Of a stretch of DNA of 64,000 nucleotides, positions 50,529 through 60,095 are shown piece after piece. The stretch is from Arthrobacter sp. MMS18-M83 (lineage in GTDB: Bacteria > Actinomycetota > Actinomycetes > Actinomycetales > Micrococcaceae), in the NCBI RefSeq assembly GCF_026683955.1, contig NZ_CP113343.1, positions 1,178,001 to 1,242,000 on the forward strand, in the 5' to 3' direction. Each line of letters starts with the position of its first letter. The stretch's first letter is position 1. The notes under the pieces are model-generated. The model was given only the letters and a program-made list of their open reading frames with translations, was not told where the DNA came from and did not search any database. The translations under genes and the position numbers were made by a program.

Positions 50529-50600
50529 TTCCGCCCATAGGATTCGAACCTATACTCCACGGCTCCAAAGGCCGGGGTGCTGCCATTACACCAGGGCGGA
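50529..50600 (-). tRNA. tRNA-Gln (anticodon TTG)
   Basis: A 72-base cloverleaf on the minus strand: acceptor TCCGCCC/GGGCGGA with discriminator A, D-arm GGTGTAATGGCAGCACC, anticodon arm CGGC-CTTTGGA-GCCG with TTG at positions 34-36, and T-arm with GGTTCGAATCC. CCA is not encoded. It lies upstream of glmU. Confidence 0.95.
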
Positions 50601-50789
50601 CCGTGTGCGCGTGGCCCTTGCGGACGCACAGCCCGCGGGTTCCCCGCTTGACCGGGTCGCACACACAAGAATCTAGTTTGCCATGACCATCGCAGTGTTC
50701 GCGACTTGGCTCATCATCGAGTCCTTTCCGACCGTGCTGACGGTTCCTCCACGAGCCGCTTCACGCTTGACGTAAGGCATGATAGATGC

Positions 50790-51476
50790 GTGAGCAACAG
50801 CACAGGACTTCCGCGGCGCTCGACGGGTTCCAGGGTGATCAACCACCCGCCCTCAAGCCAGGTTGTACGTGCCCGGATGACTGGATCCCAACGCCGTTCC
50901 CAGCTCATCGAGATCGGCCGGGGACTGTTCGCGGCCCGCGGCCTTGATGCCACCACCATTGATGAAATCGCAGCGGCCGCAGGAGTGTCCAAGCCTGTCA
51001 TTTACGAGCACTTCGGCTCGAAGGAAGGCCTCTACACGCAGGTGGTGGAGATCGAATTCCGCATCCTGCTGGAGGCCATTAACGAGTCCCTGGCCGCCGA
51101 AGCCAAACCACGCGTCCTCGTTGAACAGGCGGCACTTGCCTTGCTTGGCTACATCGAAGAGCGGAGCGACGGTTTCCGGATCCTCATGCGGGACGCCCCG
51201 CCTTCCCAGCCTGAAGGCGCCTTCTCCACCCTGCTCTCCCATGTGGCGGACCGCGTGGAAAACCTGCTCGCCGACGAATTCTCCCGGCGCGGTTTCAGCG
51301 CAGCCGACGGCGCCATGTACGCCCAGATGCTCGTGGGCATGGTGGCTATGACCGGCCAGTGGTGGCTCGACCACCGCGAGCCGGACAAACGCGCAGTAGC
51401 CGCGCACCTGGTTAACTTGGCCTGGAACGGACTGACAGGCCTGCAAAAAGAACCGGAGCTGCGGAGCGAGGGCTAG
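50790..51476 (+). CDS. TetR-family transcription regulator
   Basis: A 228-residue regulator. The HTH is at about residues 38-85: QLIEIGRGLFAARGLDATTIDEIAAAAGVSKPVIYEHFGSKEGLY, the classic TetR pattern. The C-terminal ligand domain has no ligand-specific mark. GTG at 50790 was chosen; an ATG at 50877 is an alternative. A GATAGAT -10-like box lies only a few bases before the GTG, so the mRNA may be leaderless. It stands divergent from tRNA-Gln with no obvious target beside it. Confidence 0.85.
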   Translation: MSNSTGLPRRSTGSRVINHPPSSQVVRARMTGSQRRSQLIEIGRGLFAARGLDATTIDEIAAAAGVSKPVIYEHFGSKEGLYTQVVEIEFRILLEAINESLAAEAKPRVLVEQAALALLGYIEERSDGFRILMRDAPPSQPEGAFSTLLSHVADRVENLLADEFSRRGFSAADGAMYAQMLVGMVAMTGQWWLDHREPDKRAVAAHLVNLAWNGLTGLQKEPELRSEG

Positions 51477-52126
51477 GTTCTGGTTCCCCCTGGGTCCTGC
51501 CTCGGTTGTCTCCGCTGCTGGTCACCTTACGGCGCATCCGTGGTCGCCTACGCGGAGCAACGCCCCTCGCCGCAGCACCGCTCTTGCCAATCTTCCGTTC
51601 GGGCCGCCGGCGCGCGCCTCGACTTTCGACTCCTGTGTACCTCGTCGACACGCAAAATCCCTGGCGACACTGGAATCCACGCGTCGGATTCCTCTTTCCG
51701 TGTCATGGGCAAATTTGGGTGTCGAAATCCGCCGAAACCATCCGCCGTCCCATTCCCTACCGCGCCACCCTTTCCCTACCGCCTCGAGTTCCACGGACCC
51801 AGTCCCCTTCCCGCCTTTGGCGAACGAGGCCGGCAGTCCACCGCCCCGTTTGACCGCCGGACGGCGGTTCTTCGGAAAGGAGCGCATCGCGACGCAACGG
51901 GCTAGGGAGCTCGCCCAGCGAGCGAGTAGTCCCTTTGCGTTGTGTCTAACCCAGATTTTTCATCTGCCGCTGGTGGGCCGGCCGGGGGCGGCGTTGATCG
52001 CTGATCGGCTGTGATCTGGATTTTGGCGGGGCTGGAGTGGCCCTGGTGCCGCCGGGATCGGCGCGGATTTCCACTTCTCCGTTGGGTGTTTGTTCTGTGT
52101 CGTGGCGGTTGGAACCTTGGACCTGG
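51477..52126. other. Gap between TetR gene and IS1380-family transposase
   Basis: No frame has convincing codon bias or a known motif. A short GC-rich hairpin (GACCGCCG/CGGCGGTT at about 51851-51868) may be a terminator. From about 51930 the sequence probably belongs to the left end of the IS1380-family element, but I could not fix its inverted repeat. Confidence 0.4.
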
Positions 52127-53563
52127 CTACGTAGGCTTTGCCGGGGCGCTTTTCAGTCGCGCTGGGAGGTCTTTGATCCGGTCCAGCAGGACGGTGATGA
52201 GCTGTTTCTCCGGTGCCCTGTCTGGCAGGAGCAAGGTCCTCCGGCGGGCGCGGGTGATGATTTTCCCGGCGGTCGCGAAGAGCCGGTAGCGCCAGCGTTT
52301 GATGTCCCAGGACCTGGCGTGGTGGCCTTCCGGGAGGGCGGTGAGCTGCAGCCAGGAGGTGAGGTTCAATGCCAGGGCGGCGATGTTGGCCCAGGCCTGG
52401 TTCGCGGCGAAATCGTAGAACGGCAGCTTGCCCAGGCCGGTGTTCTTCAGGGTCTTGATCCGGTTCTCGCACCGGCCCCGGGCCCGGTGCCGGGCATCCA
52501 GGAACGGTCCGTGCCAGCGCGGTGCGTTCGTCAGGAACGCGGTGATGCGGTGCCCGTCCAGATCCAGCAGGGTCGGGGCCGCGCCGGGGTGCAGCGGCTC
52601 GGCCCGCAGGTAGATGTTCGTGCCCGGCGGGTAGTCCTTCAGCGGGATCACTTCGGTGGCGTTGATGACCCACGCGTTCGTGCGGTCGGTCCCGTGCTGG
52701 TCCAGGGCCGGTTGCCAGTACTGTTTGTCGTTGATCCAGTCGATCATGTGGGCTTTGGCTGCCGGGACCGGATACGAGACGGAGAACTGCACGCCCAAGG
52801 AGTGCAGGTGCCAGAGGAACTTCCGCGAGGCGCCGGCACTGTCGGTGCGGACCAGGATCCTCTGCCCGTCCAGCTTCCCATCGGGGAAGAAGCTCTCGGG
52901 CAACTGGGCCGTGGCGGTCTCGAAGACACGGATATGGTCATCGGCGCTGTTCGCCCCCGCGCTGCCGGGCCGCAACACGCAGGCGAGGATTTCCCCGGTG
53001 CCGTTGCCCGTGCCGTAATCGATGCTGGCGATGAACGGGGAGAAACCGTACCCGCCTTTGTACGTGCCCGCGGCCAGTTCCTTGTCACTGTGCGAGGTCA
53101 CCAACGTGGCATCCAAGTCAACGATCAAGGGATCGGCGGCGGTTGCCTGGCCGCCGGGTTCGAAGTTCCCTGCAGCGTCCCAGGCCCTGGACCGCAGTTC
53201 CCGGGTCAGGGTCTCGAAGCCGTAGCTGAACAGTTCGGGGTTGGCGACGGTGCGTTCGAAAAACCGGGACACGGTCGCGTTCGAGGGCACCGGCCCGAAG
53301 ATCCCGGGCGAGGAACGCAGCATGTCCAGGTCGCTGACGTGCTCGCCGCCGCCAGCGAGCATCAGGGCCAGGGAAGCGATGAGCCGGCCGGGCCGGTGTC
53401 GGGCGCCGGAAGGAGCGAACTGGCCAAGCCGGTCCTCGCAGAGTCCGCGGAAACCCAGCGCGTCGATCAATTCCGTCAGAATCTTCGTTCCGGCGTGGGA
53501 CACCAGTGACTGGCCGGTGAAGCCAACCGCTGCAGCAGGGAAAAGCCGGGTAAAATGATGCAT
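52127..53563 (-). CDS. IS1380-family transposase
   Basis: A transposase of 478 residues. The DDE core is visible: LIVDLDATLV at about 147, VRTDSAGAS at about 240 and GRCENRIKTLKN at about 365, the last a hallmark of IS1380. The ATG at 53563 follows AGGAG by 10 bases; GTG at 53581 is an alternative. No frameshift, so probably functional. The element must extend beyond the gene on both sides, into a hairpin at 53561-53637 on the right. Confidence 0.88.
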   Translation of the reverse strand: MHHFTRLFPAAAVGFTGQSLVSHAGTKILTELIDALGFRGLCEDRLGQFAPSGARHRPGRLIASLALMLAGGGEHVSDLDMLRSSPGIFGPVPSNATVSRFFERTVANPELFSYGFETLTRELRSRAWDAAGNFEPGGQATAADPLIVDLDATLVTSHSDKELAAGTYKGGYGFSPFIASIDYGTGNGTGEILACVLRPGSAGANSADDHIRVFETATAQLPESFFPDGKLDGQRILVRTDSAGASRKFLWHLHSLGVQFSVSYPVPAAKAHMIDWINDKQYWQPALDQHGTDRTNAWVINATEVIPLKDYPPGTNIYLRAEPLHPGAAPTLLDLDGHRITAFLTNAPRWHGPFLDARHRARGRCENRIKTLKNTGLGKLPFYDFAANQAWANIAALALNLTSWLQLTALPEGHHARSWDIKRWRYRLFATAGKIITRARRRTLLLPDRAPEKQLITVLLDRIKDLPARLKSAPAKPT

Positions 53564-53637
53564 CGAAAGGGTGCTCCTCACGATCAGGAAAATATGGCGT
53601 CGAATACCACTATTTTCCCAGCTCAGAGCACCCTTTC
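53564..53637. repeat. Nested inverted repeat before the IS1380-family transposase
   Basis: GAAAGGGTGCTC (53565-53576) is mirrored by GAGCACCCTTTC (53626-53637). Inside, GGAAAATATGG pairs with CCACTATTTTCC with one bulge. It covers the promoter and ribosome site of the transposase and probably lies near the right end of the element. A control of expression is possible. Confidence 0.55.
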
Positions 53638-53752
53638 ACTGCTTTAACGCGCCACTCGCGCCAGCTGGCCACGAAAACCCCGGGCTAAGCGACGCCGAAG
53701 GACCGTTGTCCGGCCCCGGCACCAGTCGCGCGGCTCAGTCGCCCCCGCCGAC

Positions 53753-55591
53753 CTACTCCCCCAGCACCTCCGCCGCCTCGAGCCACTCGAGTTCCAGGAC
53801 TTCCTTTTCTTCGAGGAGTTCCTGCAACTTGGTGTTCAGTTCGGCGAGCGCGTCGAAGTCCCCGGCTTGGGACTTGGCGGCCATCTGGACGTGGAGTTTC
53901 TCTTCTTGCTGGGCGATCTTGCCTAACTGGCGGTCGATCCTGTTCAGTTCCTTCCGGGCCTCACGCTTCTCTGCCTCGCTGGGACCCGCCGCGGCGGTCG
54001 AAGCTGAGCCGCTTGCCGCCGTCGGGCGGCTGCTCCCGCTCGAGGCGCCGCCGGACACTGCACCGCTCGCGAGCGCGGCTTCGCGCAATTCCAAGTACTG
54101 GTCCACCCCGCCCGGAAGCCCGCGCAGCTTGCCGTCGCCCAGGAGTGCCATTTGGGAATCGGTGACGCGTTCCAGGAGGTAGCGGTCGTGGCTGACGACG
54201 ACGAGCGTACCCGGCCAGCCATCCAGGACGTCCTCGACGGCGGCCAGGGTATCGGTATCGAGGTCGTTGGTGGGTTCGTCGAGCATCAGGACGTTGGGCT
54301 CGCCCACCAGCAGGCGCAAGAGTTGCAGGCGGCGCCGCTCACCGCCGGAAAGGTCGGACACCGGAGTCCACTGCTTTTCCTTCGTGAACCCGAGTTGCTC
54401 TACGAGCTGCCCGGCCGTGAACTCCTTGCCACCCACGCTGAACGAGCGCTTTTCGCGCTCGATGACCTCGATCACGCGAAGGTCGGATACGTCGTCGATC
54501 TCCTTGACGTCTTGGCTGAGCACCGCGGTGACAACAGTCTTGCCCCGCTTGACTTTGCCTGAACTCGGCGCGATCTCCCCGTTGAGCAGCCTCAGCAGCG
54601 TGGATTTTCCGGCACCGTTGACGCCCACCAGTCCGAGCCGCTGCCCCGGCGCGAGGCGGAGGGTGACGTTGTCGAAGAGCTTCTTGCCGGCGTCGCCGCC
54701 CACAAAATCAAGCGAGACCCCCTCAAGGTCCAGCACGTCCTTGCCGAGCCGGGCGGTTGCCATCTTGCTCAAGGCCACGGAGTCGCGCGGATCGGGAACA
54801 TCGGCGATCAGCTCGTTGGCGGCCTCAATACGGAACTTGGGCTTCGACGTGCGGGCCGGGGCGCCACGACGCAGCCACGCCAGCTCCTTCTTGACCAGCT
54901 GTTGACGCTTGCTTTCGACGACGGATGCGCTACGGTCGCGCTCGGCGCGGGCCAGCACGTAGGCCGCATAGCCGCCGTCGAACGGGTCCACCATGGCGTC
55001 ATGCACTTCCCAGGTCCGGTTGCAGACTTCGTCCAGGAACCAACGGTCGTGGGTCACCACAAGGAACGCGCCTTGGTTGGCCCGCCACCGGGTCTTCAGA
55101 TGCCGGGAGAGCCAAGCCACGCCTTCCACATCGAGGTGGTTGGTGGGTTCGTCGAGCATGATGACGTCGTGGTCCTCGATAAGGAGTTTGGCCAAGGCCA
55201 CTCGGCGCTTCTGTCCGCCGGAAAGTGCGTGCACGTTGGCGTGCCAATCGACGTCGGCCACGAGGCCGCCCATGATTTCGCGGATTTTGGGGTTGGCGGC
55301 CCATTCGTGGTCCGCCTGGTCACCGACGATCGCGGCCCCCACGGTGAGGTCGCCGTCGAGCACGTCGGACTGGTCGAGGTAACCGACATTCACGTCGCCT
55401 CGTTTGGTCACGCGACCGGAGTCCGGCGTCGATCGCAATGCCAGCAAGCGCATGAGCGTGGATTTGCCGTCGCCGTTGCGCCCAACCATGCCGATCCTGT
55501 CGCCGTCCTCCAAACCAAGGGTTACGCCGTCGAGGATGGTGCGGGTTGCGAACGAAACGGTGAGGTTTTCACCGCCGAGCAGGTGGGCCAC
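53753..55591 (-). CDS. ABC-F family ATPase (Uup-like)
   Basis: A 612-residue soluble protein with two ABC domains. Walker A GRNGDGKS at about 36 and GVNGAGKS at about 330. Signatures LSGGQ at about 124 and LSGGE at about 440. Walker B LDEPTN twice. A C-terminal coiled-coil rich in Glu, Lys and Leu (about 535-605) follows a Ser/Ala-rich linker, as in Uup. No membrane helices, so it is a ribosome- or DNA-linked ABC-F rather than a transporter. Start GTG at 55591. Confidence 0.9.
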   Translation of the reverse strand: MAHLLGGENLTVSFATRTILDGVTLGLEDGDRIGMVGRNGDGKSTLMRLLALRSTPDSGRVTKRGDVNVGYLDQSDVLDGDLTVGAAIVGDQADHEWAANPKIREIMGGLVADVDWHANVHALSGGQKRRVALAKLLIEDHDVIMLDEPTNHLDVEGVAWLSRHLKTRWRANQGAFLVVTHDRWFLDEVCNRTWEVHDAMVDPFDGGYAAYVLARAERDRSASVVESKRQQLVKKELAWLRRGAPARTSKPKFRIEAANELIADVPDPRDSVALSKMATARLGKDVLDLEGVSLDFVGGDAGKKLFDNVTLRLAPGQRLGLVGVNGAGKSTLLRLLNGEIAPSSGKVKRGKTVVTAVLSQDVKEIDDVSDLRVIEVIEREKRSFSVGGKEFTAGQLVEQLGFTKEKQWTPVSDLSGGERRRLQLLRLLVGEPNVLMLDEPTNDLDTDTLAAVEDVLDGWPGTLVVVSHDRYLLERVTDSQMALLGDGKLRGLPGGVDQYLELREAALASGAVSGGASSGSSRPTAASGSASTAAAGPSEAEKREARKELNRIDRQLGKIAQQEEKLHVQMAAKSQAGDFDALAELNTKLQELLEEKEVLELEWLEAAEVLGE

Positions 55592-55661
55592 TGGGTACTA
55601 CTTTCTGGTGTGAACAATCAGGAAAATCGCTGCTTGTCGAAAAAATTGCCAAGGCGGGTTG

Positions 55662-56639
55662 TCATAGGAGGGTATCGGAGATGATCCGTGCGCCGGGAAC
55701 CGGTCCGTGAACAGCAAGGGCGTTGTGCCCCAGATGCCGCAGGTCGTCGGCGAGTCCCTGGGCCGCGGAAGGGTTGTGCGCGAGCAAGGCCACAGTGGGG
55801 CCCGAACCGGAAACGATCCCTGCGAGGGCGCCGTTCGACTCCCCTAGCCCGATGGTGTCCCGCAATTGCGGAGCCAGCTCGATCGAGGCGCGTTGGAGGT
55901 CGTTGATGAGGACCTTGCTCAGGGCGCCCGGATCTCCGTTGCGCAGCGCCTGCAGGATCTTGGCATCGACCTCGAGCGGTTCGGGGATGTCGAGTCCCTC
56001 GGCATTCCGGAGTCTGTCCAGCGCGTGGAAGACCTCGGGCGTGGAGAGTCCGTAGTCGGCGCAGACCAAGACCCAGTCCATTTGCGCTTTTGCAAGGGCC
56101 GGTGACAATTCGTCGCCGACGCCAAGCCCGACGGCGGTGCCTCCAAGCAGCGAGAACGGCACGTCCGCGCCCAACTCAGCCGCAAGATGGGCAAGTTCTT
56201 CGCGTGATAAGCCACTGTTCCAAAGGGCATCACAGGCCAGCAGGGTGGCCGCTGCATCAGCGGAGCCGCCCCCCATGCCTCCCGCGACCGGGACGCGCTT
56301 GGTGATTTCCAAGTGCACACCGGTGGCCTTCTCCGAAACGTCCCTCATGATGGCGGCGGCTTTGTAGGCCAGGTTCCGCTCGTCCAGGGGGATGTCCACC
56401 CCGTCGAGGTCCAGGGTGCTTGATGGACTGATGCTGACCGTGATTCCCTGCCCCTCAGTGCTCGTGGCGGCGACTTCCTCATACAGGGACACCGCGAGAT
56501 ACACGCTGGCGACAGAGTGGTAGCCGTCCGGCCGCAACGGGCCAACGTTGAGGGAGACGTTCACCTTGCCGGGCGCCCGGACGCGAACCGTCCGTGCGAC
56601 GAAGCGGCCGCGGTTCACACCGCTGATTGCCGGATTCAT
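55662..56639 (-). CDS. ispE: 4-diphosphocytidyl-2-C-methyl-D-erythritol kinase
   Basis: A 325-residue GHMP kinase of the MEP isoprenoid pathway. [12 protein letters not shown] at residue 23 carries the substrate Lys, the ATP loop reads [17 protein letters not shown] at about 118, and the third GHMP motif is [11 protein letters not shown] at about 288. Its ATG overlaps the rsmA stop (ATGA). Confidence 0.95.
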   Translation of the reverse strand: MNPAISGVNRGRFVARTVRVRAPGKVNVSLNVGPLRPDGYHSVASVYLAVSLYEEVAATSTEGQGITVSISPSSTLDLDGVDIPLDERNLAYKAAAIMRDVSEKATGVHLEITKRVPVAGGMGGGSADAAATLLACDALWNSGLSREELAHLAAELGADVPFSLLGGTAVGLGVGDELSPALAKAQMDWVLVCADYGLSTPEVFHALDRLRNAEGLDIPEPLEVDAKILQALRNGDPGALSKVLINDLQRASIELAPQLRDTIGLGESNGALAGIVSGSGPTVALLAHNPSAAQGLADDLRHLGHNALAVHGPVPGARIISDTLL

Positions 56640-57517
56640 GCGTCCAGGGGGTGGCGGGCCTCGGCGATGCGGACAAACCCGTTGATATCGAGGACCTCTC
56701 CGCGGGCAGTCGGATCAACGCCGGCGGCCACGATGAAACGTTCGGCTTCGGCCGCGCTTCCTGCCCAGCCTGCCAAGGCCGCTCGGAGCGTCTTTCGGCG
56801 CTGGGCAAACGCGGCATCGATGACGGCGAAAACCTGCTCGCGGGTGGCGTGTGTTGCCGGTGGCGCGCCGCGCGTAAAGGACACCAGTCCGGAATGGATC
56901 TTCGGGGCCGGCCAGAAGACATTCATGCCAATTACTCCGGCCTTGCGCATGTGTCCGTACCAAGCGGCTTTGACCGACGGGACACCGTAGATTTTGGAAC
57001 CCGGGCCCGCAGCCAGCCGGTCCGCCACCTCGTCCTGGACCATGACGAGCCCGTGTTGCAAGCTCGGGAAATGCTGCAGGAGGTGCAGGACCACGGGCAC
57101 CGCCACGTTGTAGGGCAGATTGGCCACGAGGGCGGTGGGCTGCACGGGAAGCTCGGTGACCTTCATGGCGTCGGAAAGGACAAGGTGGAAATCATCCACC
57201 GAGTCCGGGCGCCACTCGCGGACCGTCTCCGGCAACTTGCCGGCCAATACGGGATCGATTTCGACGGCGACAACTGTTTTGGCGGCGTCGAGCAGGCCGA
57301 GCGTCAACGAACCCAGCCCCGGTCCGACCTCCAAGACGGTTTCTTGGGGATCAATACGGGCGGCGGAGACGATCCTCCGGATGGTGTTGCCGTCAATGAC
57401 AAAGTTCTGGCCGAGGGTTTTGGTTGGGCGGACACCGATTTCTTCGGCGAGCCGTCGGATGTCCGCAGCCCCCAGAAGGGGTGCGACGGCGGCGTGTTCG
57501 GAATTCGGTTCAGTCAC
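56636..57517 (-). CDS. rsmA: 16S rRNA (A1518/A1519) dimethyltransferase
   Basis: A 293-residue SAM-dependent methyltransferase (KsgA). [10 protein letters not shown] at residue 34, SAM motif [13 protein letters not shown] at about 61, VVAVEIDP at about 85, and catalytic motif [11 protein letters not shown] at about 128. Normal length. Lies downstream of the rpfB terminator in the conserved order rpfB-rsmA-ispE. Confidence 0.96.
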   Translation of the reverse strand: MTEPNSEHAAVAPLLGAADIRRLAEEIGVRPTKTLGQNFVIDGNTIRRIVSAARIDPQETVLEVGPGLGSLTLGLLDAAKTVVAVEIDPVLAGKLPETVREWRPDSVDDFHLVLSDAMKVTELPVQPTALVANLPYNVAVPVVLHLLQHFPSLQHGLVMVQDEVADRLAAGPGSKIYGVPSVKAAWYGHMRKAGVIGMNVFWPAPKIHSGLVSFTRGAPPATHATREQVFAVIDAAFAQRRKTLRAALAGWAGSAAEAERFIVAAGVDPTARGEVLDINGFVRIAEARHPLDA

Positions 57518-57581
57518 CTAGGTATCGTATCGTCTGCCTGACTCGCGGCAGCGCCCCTCTGCCACCTTCGCGTGCGAAAAA

Positions 57582-57608
57582 GCCGGGCCCGGAGATTCCG
57601 GACCCGGC
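57582..57608 (-). terminator. Rho-independent terminator after rpfB
   Basis: GCCGGGCCCGG (57582-57592) pairs with CCGGACCCGGC (57598-57608) around a 5-base loop. On the minus strand TTTTT follows. It lies 15 bases after the rpfB stop. Confidence 0.85.
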
Positions 57609-57623
57609 CAATTTCATCGATGC

Positions 57624-58799
57624 TTAGCGGGAAGCTGCCCAGCCGCAGCCCCACGGTCCGAGGCCGCGCTGCGCGTAGACGCGGTTGGCGATGTCAATCT
57701 GCTGGGCCTTGCTGGCGGCGGCTGCGTTGGGAGCGTAGGCACCACCGCCGGAGCCGATCCAGGTCTGGATGTCGAACTGCAGGCCGCCGTAGTAGCCGTT
57801 GCCCGTGTTGATGGCCCAGTTTCCACCGGACTCGCACTGGGCAACCTTGTCCCACATGGCCTCGTTCGGTGCGCCAGTAGGTCCGGAGGCAACTGCCGCG
57901 GCGGCAGCAGGCTTGGGGCGCTCCTTGGTTCCGACAGTCACCTTCGCGGAAACAGGGTTAACGGTGACGTCCGAGGAGACCAGGGTCCGGGACGCTTCAC
58001 GACCATCCACCAGGACGAGCTTGAACTTCTTGCTGAGCAGCCCGAGGACGCCTTCCTGGGTCACGGTCTTCTGGTCTGTGAACTGAGCCGGGTCTTGCGT
58101 GGTGACGGTATCGAAGGGAACGTTTTCCGTCTCGGTGGCGGTCTTGCTGGTGTCCACACGGGAAACCTTGATCACCATGTTCTGGACAACGGGGGCCGAG
58201 TTGGGTTGCGAAACGCGGTCGTTCGGGCCGAGCACGACGCCGGCGTCGCTGAGGACGGTGCCGACGTCAGCCGCCGTCGTGGTCTTTGCCGAGCTTTGAC
58301 CATCCACGATCAGGCTGATCGCCTTAGGGGTCATGATCGAGACGAACGATCCGGAAACTGCCAGCTGGGTGTCTTTTGGCTGGGAGACGGCCGATGCGCT
58401 CGCGACGCCGAGTTCAGAAACGAGCCCCTCGACGTTGGGAGCCGTAGTGTTGACCGTCCGCTGTGCGCCGTCAAGGCTGACGGTGACGGCCTTGGCCAGG
58501 TTGACGTTGATGATGGAACCGTTCTGCACCGAGGCGTCCAAAGCCGGGGAAACCCGGTCTTCAGCCTTCAGATCGACCTTGGCTGCCTTGACCACTTGGT
58601 CAACTGTGTTGCCGAAGGTCTGGACGGAACTCACTTTGCCGTCGACGTTGAGGGTGACTGACTTGTTGCTGCCTGTAAAAGCAACCACACCGAGCACCAG
58701 TGCCGAAAGCACCAGCAGCTGCGCACCGACTTTGACGAAACTGAACTTGCCGCCCGTGGTGAAGAACTTAACCATGTTTGCCCGTAACTTTTGGACCAT
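57624..58799 (-). CDS. rpfB: Resuscitation-promoting factor RpfB-like
   Basis: A 391-residue secreted or membrane-anchored muralytic enzyme. The signal/anchor is at about residues 22-44. Three DUF348 repeats follow (about 45-90, 105-150 and 158-205), then a G5 domain (about 210-290), an Ala-rich linker, and the lysozyme-like Rpf domain (about 308-391) with catalytic Glu in QCESGGNW and GYYGGLQF. The order of domains matches RpfB of mycobacteria. It wakes dormant cells by cutting peptidoglycan. ATG at 58799; a second ATG at 58775 is possible. Confidence 0.93.
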   Translation of the reverse strand: MVQKLRANMVKFFTTGGKFSFVKVGAQLLVLSALVLGVVAFTGSNKSVTLNVDGKVSSVQTFGNTVDQVVKAAKVDLKAEDRVSPALDASVQNGSIINVNLAKAVTVSLDGAQRTVNTTAPNVEGLVSELGVASASAVSQPKDTQLAVSGSFVSIMTPKAISLIVDGQSSAKTTTAADVGTVLSDAGVVLGPNDRVSQPNSAPVVQNMVIKVSRVDTSKTATETENVPFDTVTTQDPAQFTDQKTVTQEGVLGLLSKKFKLVLVDGREASRTLVSSDVTVNPVSAKVTVGTKERPKPAAAAAVASGPTGAPNEAMWDKVAQCESGGNWAINTGNGYYGGLQFDIQTWIGSGGGAYAPNAAAASKAQQIDIANRVYAQRGLGPWGCGWAASR

Positions 58800-58969
58800 C
58801 CGGGCACGGGGAAAAGCGCACAGGGGCCTCCTGCCGCGGCCCTTGGGTGCAGGCCGAAGCCGTGCAGGAGGACTGCGGCGGAGTTGTGCGCCGCCACACT
58901 CAATTCAACTGAAACACCAATTGCGAACGGAGTAAGTTGTCCGATGGCCTTCCCCGACCCCGGCTACTG

Positions 58970-59003
58970 GTTACCCACTGTAACCGAAGCGTTATAAAGT
59001 GAC
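58970..59003. promoter_or_regulatory. Tandem GTWAC-like boxes upstream of rpfB
   Basis: On the plus strand GTTAC (58970), GTAAC (58980), GTTAT (58991) and GTGAC (58999) are spaced about one helix turn apart. GGTTAC and GTAACC also form an inverted repeat. This resembles the tandem boxes bound by MtrA in actinobacteria, which is known to control rpf genes. It lies 170-200 bases before the rpfB start. Confidence 0.45.
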
Positions 59004-59042
59004 CAAGATTTTTACATACCGGGTATGCAGAGCAATTGCAGC

Positions 59043-59927
59043 TCAGTCCCACGATCCGTAGGTTGCCACCGTGTTTTGGGCCAGTTGGGAACACAGGGTG
59101 GAGAGCTCGGTTCCGGTCACTTCAGCCATGGAACGGACCGTGTAAGGCACCATGTAGCTCGCGTTGGGGCGGCCCCGGTGGGGATGCGGCGTCAGGAACG
59201 GGGAGTCGGTTTCTACGAGTACGAGTTCCGGATCTGCGATGGCGAGCGCGTCTCTCAGGTTTGCGGCGTTCTTGAAGGTCATGGTGCCGGCAAAGGACAT
59301 GTACCAGCCGTTCGTGTTGCATATCCGCGCCAGTTCCGCATCACCCGAGAAGCAATGGAACACCACCCGCTCCGGGGCGCCCTCTTCCCGGAGCACCTGG
59401 ACGACGTCGTCATGGGCGTCACGGTCGTGGATCTGGAGGGTGAGATCAAGCCTCTTCGCGATGTCGATGTGGCGGCGGAAAGAGTGGCGCTGGTGCACCA
59501 GGCCGTCGCCGTGGGTGCGGAAGAAATCAAGCCCGGTTTCGCCGATCGCGCGGACCCTCGGATGGGCCGCAAGTTCTTCGATCTCCGCGAGCGCTGATTC
59601 CAGCTCTCCGCGGCCGGCGTAGACCGGAGCGTCGTTGGGGTGGATGGCGACTGCCCCGAGGAGACGCCGGTCCGCGTCCAGCGCTTGGACCGTGAACCGC
59701 GATGACTCGAGGTCGCAGCCCACTTGCACGGCACCCTGGACCCCCACGGCTTCGGCGGCGTCCAAAGCATCCGCGACGGCTACGTCCAGCAGGCCGTGCC
59801 GGAAGTCGAGATGCGTGTGGTTGTCCATCACCGGGACCGGCAGCGGCTCGGGAGCCGGCGGGTATTCCTTACGGGAGTCGCCGGTTTCAGGCGCACGGTA
59901 GGGAGCCGGTGGGAGGGAGTTGCACAT
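59043..59927 (-). CDS. tatD: TatD-family metal-dependent hydrolase
   Basis: A 294-residue TIM-barrel nuclease. DNHTHLDF at residue 35 gives the metal His pair, GETGLDFFR at about 135 the bridging Glu, then QIHDRDAHDD at about 175, HCFSG at about 195 and VETDSPFLTP at about 244. The first 30 residues are a Pro-rich extension not usual in the family; an ATG at MDNHTH is an alternative start. It lies upstream of rpfB as in related actinobacteria. Confidence 0.92.
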   Translation of the reverse strand: MCNSLPPAPYRAPETGDSRKEYPPAPEPLPVPVMDNHTHLDFRHGLLDVAVADALDAAEAVGVQGAVQVGCDLESSRFTVQALDADRRLLGAVAIHPNDAPVYAGRGELESALAEIEELAAHPRVRAIGETGLDFFRTHGDGLVHQRHSFRRHIDIAKRLDLTLQIHDRDAHDDVVQVLREEGAPERVVFHCFSGDAELARICNTNGWYMSFAGTMTFKNAANLRDALAIADPELVLVETDSPFLTPHPHRGRPNASYMVPYTVRSMAEVTGTELSTLCSQLAQNTVATYGSWD

Positions 59928-60095
59928 GCTCTCACCCTATCTTTCCTTCCTGAACCCCTCGCGGTCCTTGCCTGATCCCTCCCCTTTCCCACCCTCCGGA
60001 ACCTCCCTCTGTCTGCGGTGGGCCTAGGCTGGGTAGTCTGGTACAAAAGGCGGTATATCCCGGCCAGGGCACCGCGGCCCGGCAGGGGTTCTGTC

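Noticed and set aside
51522..51905. Open frames on both strands between the TetR gene and the IS1380-family transposase
   Set aside because: Arg- and Pro-rich translations with no motif, no ribosome site and no codon bias; they look like chance frames in GC-rich DNA.
51930..53700. Exact ends of the IS1380-family element
   Set aside because: I compared both flanks but found no convincing terminal inverted repeat or target duplication, so no boundaries are given.
58800..59040. Possible cyclic di-AMP (ydaO) riboswitch before rpfB
   Set aside because: Such elements are known before some rpf genes, and the region is long and structured, but I could not match the conserved core with confidence.
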